Positions 7,240 through 13,799 of a stretch of 21,180 nucleotides of DNA are shown here, one piece after another. A program made the translations under genes and the position numbers. The stretch's first letter is position 1, and each line of letters begins with the position of its first letter. Origin of the DNA: an uncultured Deferribacteraceae bacterium (GTDB lineage Bacteria > Chrysiogenota > Deferribacteres > CAMZNJ01). The stretch spans positions 1 through 21,180 of the forward strand of contig CAMZNS010000007.1 of the NCBI GenBank assembly GCA_947313855.1. The letters run 5' to 3'. Below the pieces are notes generated by a model. That model was not told where the DNA came from. It saw nothing but the letters and a program-made list of their open reading frames with translations, and made no database searches.

Positions 7240-8106
7240 ATGGCAACAAAAACAAAAAAACTAACGGCAACATTCTTCAGAATACACTCACCGCAAGATG
7301 CCTACTTCGAACAGCTGGAAAGCATACTACAAGGGATTGAAGGACGAGATGATACCTACGACACATTCGTGAAAAACGAAACAACATTCCTCTACCTACT
7401 ACACGAAACAGTGGAAGTCCTCCCCGGAAACACATACCTACTATCCTTCGCAAAAGAAAAACGCTCCAAACCTATACTCTTCAAAGAAAACGGATTCCTA
7501 GGACAGCTGGAAATCGAAGACGGATTCGTAGGCGACCTCACCTACGCAATGATAAACCCATCAACAAGGATAGTCGCACTACTCTCCCTAGGGGGAGGAG
7601 CACACCCCGTAAAACACTTCCTCAACGAACACTCAGCTGACGGTAAAGTAATGCTACTACCACTACTCGACGAACAAGCCGACGAAAAAGTCTACCACTG
7701 GGACTACTACGACTCCATGAAACTAACATTCAAATTCACAAACTACGACGACCTGCAGGAAAGTCTAACAAGCAAACAAAACTACCTCTTCCAATCAATG
7801 GACGAACTAGGAGGACTCAAAGCTGATATCAATATATCGGCAATAAAAGAAGAGAAAGGGAACCTGCAACCGAATGCCATAAGATCAACAATCGAAAACT
7901 TCGTGGAGAACCACTTCTGCACAAAAATGGCGATTCGAGGTGCAAACTACTCCGATCCAGCTACGCAAGAGGTGGACATCAAAAATGCTGTGGTGAGGTT
8001 TTATTCCGACGTGGAGGTGGAGGACGAGTTTGTTACCGTCGACTTGGCGAAACAGTTTTTGACCACGGGGATACATGAAATAGCACACTTTATTAATCCG
8101 AAATAA
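7240..8106 (+). CDS. Hypothetical protein, 288 residues, probably co-transcribed with the lipoprotein gene
   Basis: ATG 7240 has AAGGAG 11 nt upstream. The protein is acidic to neutral, has no signal peptide or membrane segment, and looks like a globular cytoplasmic protein of alternating strands and helices. A possible landmark is MINPSTRIVALLSLGGGAH (about residues 104-122), a strand-turn-strand element. I do not recognise it and assign no function. The coding strand is about 70% A+C up to about 7920, then drops to about 35% A+C at 7981-8040, so the last 130-190 bp differ sharply from the rest. The duplicated 37-bp element starts two bases after its stop codon. Confidence 0.75.
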   Translation: MATKTKKLTATFFRIHSPQDAYFEQLESILQGIEGRDDTYDTFVKNETTFLYLLHETVEVLPGNTYLLSFAKEKRSKPILFKENGFLGQLEIEDGFVGDLTYAMINPSTRIVALLSLGGGAHPVKHFLNEHSADGKVMLLPLLDEQADEKVYHWDYYDSMKLTFKFTNYDDLQESLTSKQNYLFQSMDELGGLKADINISAIKEEKGNLQPNAIRSTIENFVENHFCTKMAIRGANYSDPATQEVDIKNAVVRFYSDVEVEDEFVTVDLAKQFLTTGIHEIAHFINPK

Positions 8107-8107
8107 G

Positions 8108-8197
8108 GGTGCCACCAGCTCTTTCGCAGAGCATACAACGCAATTCGGACAACGTCGGGCGGTGCCACCAGCTCTTTCGCAGAGCATACAACGCAAT
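8108..8197. repeat. 37-bp direct repeat, two perfect copies, each with a small hairpin
   Basis: Copies at 8108-8144 and 8161-8197 are identical and separated by 16 bp (period 53). Each contains the inverted repeat GCTCT-TTCGC-AGAGC. The pair lies between convergent genes, just before the terminator. I see no further copy in this window. Confidence 0.93.
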
Positions 8198-8210
8198 ATT
8201 ATGGAAATAT

Positions 8211-8246
8211 AAAAAGGGTGCAAGCATGATAGTTTGCACCCTTTTT
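8211..8246. terminator. Bidirectional intrinsic terminator between convergent genes
   Basis: A perfect 13-bp stem, AAAAAGGGTGCAA / TTGCACCCTTTTT, with a 10-nt loop (8224-8233). It has an A-run on one side and a T-run on the other, so it can end transcription of the 288-residue gene (plus) and of topA (minus). Confidence 0.93.
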
Positions 8247-8271
8247 GCGTGAAGTAGCCTTTAGGGAGTGG

Positions 8272-10872
8272 CTATTTATCTTTCTTGGTAGCTGTTGTCG
8301 CCTTCTTGGTAGCTGTCTTCTTGGCAGTAGCTGTTGTCGCCTTCTTGGTAGCTGTCTTCTTGGCAGTAGCTGTTGTCGCCTTCTTGGTGGCTGTCTTCTT
8401 GGCAGTAGCTGTCTTCTTGGCAGTAGCTGTTGTCGCCTTCTTGGTAGCTGTCTTCTTGGCAGTAGCTGTTGTCGCCTTGGTGGTAGCTGTCTTCTTGTCA
8501 GTGGCTGTTGTCGCCTTGGTGGTAGCTGTCTTCTTGTCAGTCCCACCCGACGATGACGATGCACCCGCTGCCATGGACTTGGTGTTCTTGCAGTCAGGGT
8601 AGCCGGAGCATGCTAGGAATGAGCGTCCACGGTAAAACTTGCGAACCATGGGTTGACCACACTTTTCACACTCCCCATAGGATTGTGCCTCAGTGAGATC
8701 GAACTGTACTTTGCCATTTTCGTCAACAGTTGCACTGGTGGAGTATTTGCATTTGGGGTAGTTGCTGCATCCGATGAACGGTGTTTGCCCGAATCTCAGC
8801 ACAAGTTTCCCTTGATCGGTGGGGCAAACGCCCATGGATTTTTCGGTATCCAGCACGATTATTTCCCCTTCGGGGTTCCGTATGAACGATTTGGTACCTT
8901 TGCACGTTGGGTATGTTGAGCATGCGAGGAATTCGCCGTTGCGGCTATTTTTGACAACCATGGGAGCGTTGCATTTGTTGCATGTGATGTGTGTTGTGTT
9001 GTTTTGTCTTTCGACGAGTTTGATGTTCCCGTCTTCGAGTCGTTCGACGTCGGAAGTAAAGCTGCAAGTTGGGTATGTTGAGCATGCGGCGAAGATGCCG
9101 TTTTTGCCGTATTTGACATGTAGTTTGCCATTGCATTCGGGGCATTTTTGTTTTTTGATTTCGAGGTCAACGTCGAATTTTTGTTTTGCGAGTTGTAGTT
9201 CTCTGTCCAGGTTTTTGTAGAATTCTTCTAGTATTTTGGATCGTGAGACTTTCCCTGTTTCGATTTCGTCGAGTTGGTCTTCGAGTTTTGCGGTGAAGTC
9301 TATTTCGAATAGTGTGTGGAAGTTTTTTGTGAGTAGTTCGTTGACGAAGCGTCCGAGTTCTGTTGGTGAGAATTTTTTATTTTCGTAGATGACGTATTCG
9401 CGATTGACGAGAGTTGAGATAATGCTTGCGTAAGTTGATGGTCTACCGATGCTGTTTGCTTCTAGTTCTTTGACCAGTGATGCTTCGGTGAAGTTTTTTG
9501 GTGGTTGTGTGAAGTGTTGTTGTTTTGTTTGAGCGGTGATGTTGACGTTGTCGTTTTCGGTGATATCGGGGAATTGTTTTTGGTCATCTTCGTTTGCACT
9601 TTTGATGTCGTAGACTTTTTTGAATCCGTCGAATTTTAGTATTGAGAAGACGGATCTCAGGCCGTAATCGCCGGCACCGATAGTTACAGCCATGTTGTCG
9701 AAGATGGCGTTTGCCATGAGTGATGCGACGAATCTGCACCAGATGAGGTTGTAGAGTTTGAATTCGTCGTTGCTGAGGAATTTTTTGACACTAGCGGGTG
9801 TATTGTTGACGTCTGTTGGTCTGATGGCTTCGTGGGCGTCTTGTGATTTCCCTTTGGTTGTTCCTTGTGAGTATCGTCCTTTGTATTCTTTGCCGTATTT
9901 GCTGTTGATGAAGTTTTGGGTTGCGGTGACGGCGTCTTTGGAGACTCTGGTACTGTCTGTTCTCATGTAAGTGATTAGTCCGGTGTATCCGTGAGCGATC
10001 TCTATCCCTTCGTAGAGTTTTTGTGCAACGGACATTGTGCGTCGTGTTGAGAAGCCTATTTTGTTTGAGGCGTCTTGTTGCAGTGTTGATGTGATGAAGG
10101 GTTTGGGTGATTTTTGTTGTAGAGATTTGCGTTCGATTTGTTTGATGATGTGTTCGTTGTTTTGTATTTCGGCGATAACTTTGTCGACTTCTTTTTCGTT
10201 GTTGATTTCGAATTTTTTGTCTTTGAATTTGTCGAGTTTGGCTTCGATTGAGCCGATATTTTTGTTGTTGCGTAGGATATCACAGTTTGCGATGACGCTC
10301 CAGTATTCTTTTGGTATGAATGCTTCGATTGCCTCTTCCCTTTGGGTGATGATTTTGAGTGCCACACTTTGTACACGTCCAGCGGAGAGTCCGTATTTGA
10401 GAGGTTTCCAGAGTAGTGGGCTAATTTTGTAGCCGACGAGTCGGTCGAGTATTCGTCGTCCTTGTTGTGCTGCTACCTTGTCCATGTCGATGGATAGTGT
10501 ATTTTTGAGTCCTTCTTCTATGCCGTGTTTTGTGATTTCGTAGAAGAGTACGCGGTATATTTTGGTGTCAGCGTCTTTGATGCGGTCGTAAATATGCCAT
10601 GCGATAATTTCCCCTTCGCGATCGGGGTCGGTGGCGATGTAGACGGTTTTGCTACGTTTGGCGGCACGTTGGATGTCGGAGATGACCTTTTCTTTCCCCT
10701 TCATGACGACGTAATTGGGTTCGAATTTGTTGTCAACGTCCACACCGAGTTCTTTGGATGGTAGATCCATGATGTGTCCGACGCTGGAGAGTATTGTGTA
10801 GTCTTTGCTGAGGTATTTTTGTATTGTGCGTATTTTCGAGGGTGATTCGACAACAATGAGGTTATTTGGCAT
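8272..10872 (-). CDS. topA: DNA topoisomerase I (type IA), with four C-terminal zinc ribbons and a Lys/Ala/Thr repeat tail
   Basis: Relaxes negative supercoils by a single-strand break with a 5'-phosphotyrosine intermediate. Toprim domain: VVESPSK (Glu9) and TDPDREGE (81-88, the acidic metal site). SAGRVQSVALK (163-173). Catalytic Tyr302 in GLITYMRTDSTR. Four zinc-ribbon units follow: CPEC..C..C (577-603), CNKC..C..C (631-657), a degenerate CPTD..C..C (683-708, the second Cys replaced by Asp), and CEKC..C..C (735-761). Residues 779-866 are a basic tail of repeated KKTATKKATTATA. ATG 10872 has AGGAG six nt upstream and its own promoter. The upstream coding strand is strongly A+C-rich (45 of 60 bases at 10141-10200). 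Gene order dprA-smg-topA. Confidence 0.98.
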   Translation of the reverse strand: MPNNLIVVESPSKIRTIQKYLSKDYTILSSVGHIMDLPSKELGVDVDNKFEPNYVVMKGKEKVISDIQRAAKRSKTVYIATDPDREGEIIAWHIYDRIKDADTKIYRVLFYEITKHGIEEGLKNTLSIDMDKVAAQQGRRILDRLVGYKISPLLWKPLKYGLSAGRVQSVALKIITQREEAIEAFIPKEYWSVIANCDILRNNKNIGSIEAKLDKFKDKKFEINNEKEVDKVIAEIQNNEHIIKQIERKSLQQKSPKPFITSTLQQDASNKIGFSTRRTMSVAQKLYEGIEIAHGYTGLITYMRTDSTRVSKDAVTATQNFINSKYGKEYKGRYSQGTTKGKSQDAHEAIRPTDVNNTPASVKKFLSNDEFKLYNLIWCRFVASLMANAIFDNMAVTIGAGDYGLRSVFSILKFDGFKKVYDIKSANEDDQKQFPDITENDNVNITAQTKQQHFTQPPKNFTEASLVKELEANSIGRPSTYASIISTLVNREYVIYENKKFSPTELGRFVNELLTKNFHTLFEIDFTAKLEDQLDEIETGKVSRSKILEEFYKNLDRELQLAKQKFDVDLEIKKQKCPECNGKLHVKYGKNGIFAACSTYPTCSFTSDVERLEDGNIKLVERQNNTTHITCNKCNAPMVVKNSRNGEFLACSTYPTCKGTKSFIRNPEGEIIVLDTEKSMGVCPTDQGKLVLRFGQTPFIGCSNYPKCKYSTSATVDENGKVQFDLTEAQSYGECEKCGQPMVRKFYRGRSFLACSGYPDCKNTKSMAAGASSSSGGTDKKTATTKATTATDKKTATTKATTATAKKTATKKATTATAKKTATAKKTATKKATTATAKKTATKKATTATAKKTATKKATTATKKDK
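8284..8541 (-). repeat. 39-bp in-frame tandem repeat encoding the TopA C-terminal tail
   Basis: Units of 39 bp (13 codons, KKTATKKATTATA), about six in all with some shortened or diverged copies (one lacking the KKATT half, the two promoter-side ones using GACAAG/ACCACC variants). The array runs almost to the stop codon. Confidence 0.9.
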
Positions 10873-10979
10873 GTATGCTCCTGGGAGTCAAAGGTGTTGG
10901 TGTTATGTTTTTATGTTATGTTGTTGCCCTGGGGTGGGGCGGTTGTTTATTATTGATGATAAAATAATTACACTTACAT

Positions 10980-11008
10980 ATAATACAGATTTTTCGTCAT
11001 GTAATCAA
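10980..11008 (-). promoter_or_regulatory. Promoter of topA
   Basis: Minus strand: -35 TTGATT (11003-11008), 17-bp spacer, -10 TATTAT (10980-10985). The leader would be about 100 nt, so topA can be transcribed independently of dprA-smg. Confidence 0.72.
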
Positions 11009-11074
11009 GTATGAAATATTCAAAACTGTGGTGATATTTTTTTGGGGTGGGGTGGCGGATTTTGTGTGTGGTAT

Positions 11075-11098
11075 CCCCTCCTAGTAGATAAGGAGGGG
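11075..11098 (-). terminator. Hairpin directly downstream of smg, possible terminator
   Basis: Perfect 8-bp stem CCCCTCCT / AGGAGGGG with an 8-nt loop, beginning seven bases after the smg stop. No T-run follows on the minus strand, so it may be a weak or factor-assisted terminator, or an RNA-stabilising stem. Confidence 0.5.
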
Positions 11099-11104
11099 GG
11101 CTTG

Positions 11105-11536
11105 TTAGTGGGAGTGGTCGTAGAAGTGTGACATGGTATCCATGCTTCGCGAGCCGTTGCCCATGATAAAGCTTGCAATGATGATTTTTGCATCATCTAG
11201 GGCGTGGACGCGGGAGCTGTATCGCACAAGTTCGCCGATGATTTCGTCCATTAAGAGTGGTTCGGGCACACCGAGAAGGTGCATTTTTTGAATGTAGTCC
11301 CTGATATCTGGTTGAATGAGTCGTTTTTCGGATGACGTAAACATTCGGTATAAAGGCTCTTTTTCGAATTGAAATAGAGTTACTAGTTTGTTTATCTCTG
11401 TTTTCGAGAATCCTTTCTCTTCTAGTAGTTCGCTGATGTTGGAGCTGTGTGAGGCTGTGTCGTAGCTGAGATCAACATCTTGAATATAGTCCAGTAGGCT
11501 GCTAACGCCCATGAGTTTTTTAAAGGTATTTCTCAT
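11105..11536 (-). CDS. smg: Smg-like protein, DUF494 family
   Basis: A 143-residue, mostly helical acidic protein of unknown biochemical role. Its second half, EKRLIQPDIRDYIQKMHLLG followed by a helix and LDDAKIIIASFIMG, matches the pattern I recall for Smg/DUF494 (conserved arginine-leucine start, a helix ending in LG, then a D.K.....F segment). Position is the strongest support: it lies exactly between dprA and topA, where smg sits in many Proteobacteria. I choose ATG 11536; a TTG at 11584 would add 16 residues, and neither has a clear ribosome site. It follows dprA by about 80 bp with no promoter seen, so it is probably in the dprA transcript. Confidence 0.75.
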   Translation of the reverse strand: MRNTFKKLMGVSSLLDYIQDVDLSYDTASHSSNISELLEEKGFSKTEINKLVTLFQFEKEPLYRMFTSSEKRLIQPDIRDYIQKMHLLGVPEPLLMDEIIGELVRYSSRVHALDDAKIIIASFIMGNGSRSMDTMSHFYDHSH

Positions 11537-11616
11537 AAATTCTGTACACCCTCGTATTTTGAAAAAGCTTCGTTTGTGGTGCAAAAGACTCAGTCGCCAT
11601 GCTGATGGGTGTTGCG

Positions 11617-12831
11617 TTAGAGTAGGTAGTACTCCCCGTTAGTACTTTTGGCAATAATATCACGCAACTCCAGCACTGTGATGGCTGAGAAAATTTCATT
11701 TGCAGAGTGGGGTAGTTGTTCTAAAATATCTTCGCTAAACATTGGCGAAGACTTTAATCTGCCCACTATTCCCTCCTCTATGGTAGTATATTCTTGAGAG
11801 GTGGTTTGTGTAGTATTGCGAGGTGGTTTTTTTGCTGTGGGGGGTGGGGGTGGCGTCTGCACAGAGGATACAGAAGCGTTTCGACGGCGTGTGTTAGCTC
11901 GGATAGTGTTCGCCATGCGATTAACACTACTCTTGGTTGACTTCCCGTAGCTAGACAGAATCGGGAGGATTTCGTCTACAACGTCGGAGTAGTTTTCCAC
12001 CAAAGCCGCACCATCTTTGATAAGTTTATTCGTACCGCTGGCACCATCAGCGGGGTGGCTAGGGATGGCCATAACAGGTTTCCCCTGATCCATGGCTATG
12101 TGGGCGGTGATGAGGGAACCGCTTTTGAGGGACGCTTCAACCACAATGGTACCGAGACCTAAGGCACTAACAATACGGTTGCGTTGTGGGAAGTTGAAGC
12201 GACTCGGGGACTCTCCCATGGGGAACTCCGAAATGATGCAACCGTTTTGACAGATATCGCGCACATACCGCTTGTGTTGCGGGGGGTAGATATCCATTAT
12301 CCCGCTCCCGAGAACAGCAACGGTGCCACCAACATTTTTGTAGGCACTACGGTGTGCAATAATGTCCACGCCGTAGGCAAAACCACTAACAATGGTCAGA
12401 CCGATGACGGAGAGATCGTGGCTGAGTTTGCTGGTAATCTGTTCGCTGTCGGTACTGGCTTTGCGGGCACCAACAATGGTGATGGATGGTTTGTGTAGGA
12501 AGGAGACATCACCAAGGTAGAAGAATGATACGGGGGGTGACGATATTTGGTGAAGGGATTGGGGGTAGCGAGGGTCTTCGATGGTGATTAAGCCACAGGG
12601 GATGGATTTGTTGATACGTGCCATATCTTGTAGGTTCTTTCTGAGTTCGATTTGCGAATATTTCCGCCCCCGTATGTTTTGAACCGACTTCTCTGAAAAC
12701 CCGAGGTGGGCAAGGTTGGAGCTACTCTCCTCAAAAATACCGTGCAAAGTGCCACGTCGAGAGAATGCGGTAAATAATTGCTTTTCGGTAAGTCCCGGTG
12801 TAAGCTTAAGTTTGATGTAGTCTTCTATCAT
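11617..12831 (-). CDS. dprA: DNA-processing protein DprA (Smf), RecA loader for incoming single-stranded DNA
   Basis: DprA binds single-stranded DNA entering during transformation and loads RecA. The 404-residue protein has an N-terminal helical domain (1-70) and a Rossmann-like core with IVGARKAS (119-126), SGFAYGVDIIAH (149-160), LGSGIMDIYPPQH, SEFPMGE, FPQRNRIVSALGLGTIVVEA (214-233) and SGTNKLIKDGA (265-275). The usual Gly of the VPG motif is Ser here (AIPSHP). A Pro/Thr/Lys-rich linker at 325-345 leads to a C-terminal winged helix (350-404). Start ATG 12831 fits the family length; no clear ribosome site is visible. A good promoter lies 56-84 bp upstream. Confidence 0.97.
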   Translation of the reverse strand: MIEDYIKLKLTPGLTEKQLFTAFSRRGTLHGIFEESSSNLAHLGFSEKSVQNIRGRKYSQIELRKNLQDMARINKSIPCGLITIEDPRYPQSLHQISSPPVSFFYLGDVSFLHKPSITIVGARKASTDSEQITSKLSHDLSVIGLTIVSGFAYGVDIIAHRSAYKNVGGTVAVLGSGIMDIYPPQHKRYVRDICQNGCIISEFPMGESPSRFNFPQRNRIVSALGLGTIVVEASLKSGSLITAHIAMDQGKPVMAIPSHPADGASGTNKLIKDGAALVENYSDVVDEILPILSSYGKSTKSSVNRMANTIRANTRRRNASVSSVQTPPPPPTAKKPPRNTTQTTSQEYTTIEEGIVGRLKSSPMFSEDILEQLPHSANEIFSAITVLELRDIIAKSTNGEYYLL

Positions 12832-12848
12832 GGGTTAGGCACTCGCTG

Positions 12849-12877
12849 TTGATTACTGTCATTAAATTAAGTTTATT
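12849..12877 (+). promoter_or_regulatory. Possible promoter of the SelB-like winged-helix gene
   Basis: -35 TTGATT (12849-12854), 17-bp spacer, -10 TTTATT (12872-12877), each four of six matches to consensus. It would start near 12884, facing the dprA promoter. Confidence 0.4.
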
Positions 12878-12886
12878 TAATGTCAT

Positions 12887-12915
12887 ATTATAACAAAATG
12901 TTAAGTTTAAGTCAA
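12887..12915 (-). promoter_or_regulatory. Promoter of dprA(-smg)
   Basis: Minus strand: -35 TTGACT (12910-12915), 17-bp spacer, perfect -10 TATAAT (12887-12892). Transcription would begin near 12880, about 50 nt before ATG 12831. Confidence 0.8.
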
Positions 12916-12934
12916 AGAAGGGGAGGTTTTTATC

Positions 12935-13735
12935 ATGGAGAAAAATCACAAACCTAGTGAAAAGGCTGATGGGCAAGATTACTACGGGTATGGAAAAAAG
13001 AAAAACACCCCACAAAAAAATACACCAACAAAAAAAACCAAGGTGAAAGGGGTGAGAACCACTCGCAAACGTGCCCTAAAAAGGGTCTGCGAGGCGGTGA
13101 TTCTTGGAGAGGCTAGCGAACCTCTGAGGGTAAGATCCGCCGAAACAATGGACAACAATGACGAACCCAAAAATATTGCGGGCTTTAGTGGGTACGCTGA
13201 GCGTATCCTAACCTTCCTCGACGAATACCCATCGAGGGGCACCCTAGGGGACATACACCTCCAATTCAAAAAACCATCAGTAATTACAGACTCTGTACTT
13301 ATCTTTCTCAAACAGAGGGGTGACATTTTTATCACAGACTCAGGATTCATCATTACAAAAGCAGTCCTAACAAATATGATTGTTGTTATGAAAAATAGCT
13401 GTGAACACAAGGGGTTCGTCGAAATAAGCGACCTGAGGAACGAGTATGGCATGAGGTACTCAAGGAAGCTGATGATGATGGTGTTGGAACTTGTGGACGA
13501 AGCAGGGTGCTTTCAAAACAGAGACAACAAACGTTATTTGCCCCAAGATAAGGGTAGAGGTGCGGACGGTGCGGACGGTGCGGACGGTGTGGACGGTGCG
13601 GACGGTGCGGACGGTGCGGACGGTGTGGACGGTGTGGACGGTGTGGACGGTGCGGACGGTGCGGACGGTGTGGACGGTGCGGACGGTGTGGACGGTGTGG
13701 ACGGTGTGGACGCTAGCAGCACCCCAGCACCCTAG
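12935..13735 (+). CDS. Stand-alone SelB C-terminal-like winged-helix protein with a basic N-terminus and a Gly-Ala/Val-Asp repeat tail
   Basis: A 266-residue protein; ATG 12935 has GGGGAGG eight nt upstream. Three regions are visible. Residues 1-55 are Lys/Arg-rich (nucleic-acid binding in character). Residues about 82-206 look like two winged helices: AERILTFLDEYPSRGTLGDI..., then FVEISDLRNEYG...SRKLMMMVLELVDEAG with a wing NRDNKRYL. The second matches the pattern at the end of SelB, the selenocysteine elongation factor (fRd..g.sRK...plLE.lD..G.T.R.gd.R.L), where winged helices bind the SECIS hairpin. No GTPase domain is present and none of its motifs precede the gene, so this is not a truncated SelB at its own locus. 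The tail (209-259) is seventeen G-(A/V)-D triplets. Function unknown; the SelB relation is inferred from pattern. Confidence 0.62.
   Translation: MEKNHKPSEKADGQDYYGYGKKKNTPQKNTPTKKTKVKGVRTTRKRALKRVCEAVILGEASEPLRVRSAETMDNNDEPKNIAGFSGYAERILTFLDEYPSRGTLGDIHLQFKKPSVITDSVLIFLKQRGDIFITDSGFIITKAVLTNMIVVMKNSCEHKGFVEISDLRNEYGMRYSRKLMMMVLELVDEAGCFQNRDNKRYLPQDKGRGADGADGADGVDGADGADGADGVDGVDGVDGADGADGVDGADGVDGVDGVDASSTPAP
13559..13711 (+). repeat. 9-bp tandem array, 17 units, encoding Gly-Ala/Val-Asp triplets
   Basis: Seventeen uninterrupted copies of ggtgcggac or ggtgtggac, differing only at one C/T position (Ala versus Val codon). In frame with the winged-helix gene. Confidence 0.95.
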
Positions 13736-13769
13736 CAGCACCCCAGCACCCTAGCAGCATCCTAGCACC
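13713..13769 (+). repeat. 19-bp tandem array spanning a stop codon
   Basis: Two perfect units (ctagcagcaccccagcacc, 13713-13731 and 13732-13750) and a third with two changes (13751-13769). The stop codon of the winged-helix gene (TAG 13733-13735) lies in the second unit. Nineteen is not a multiple of three, so gain or loss of a unit would change the reading frame at the C-terminus. Confidence 0.92.
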
Positions 13770-13799
13770 CACACTAGTTGCCGAGATGCAAGATGCAGG

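Noticed and set aside
8108-8197. CRISPR-like repeat-spacer-repeat
   Set aside because: Only two copies, a 16-bp spacer and no cas genes.
7885-8223. Minus-strand frame with CxxC pairs resembling a small zinc finger
   Set aside because: It is the reverse of the 37-bp duplication plus the end of a plus-strand gene; it has no ribosome site and its Cys pairs come from the repeat.
8245-8602. Plus-strand frames over the topA 3' end and similar frames over the 13559-13711 array
   Set aside because: Open only because repeat units lack stops in several frames; pure low-complexity translations without ribosome sites.
13559-13711. Collagen-like domain in the SelB-like protein
   Set aside because: The triplets have Gly spacing but no Pro or variety expected of bacterial collagen-like proteins; they are better explained as a 9-bp expansion.
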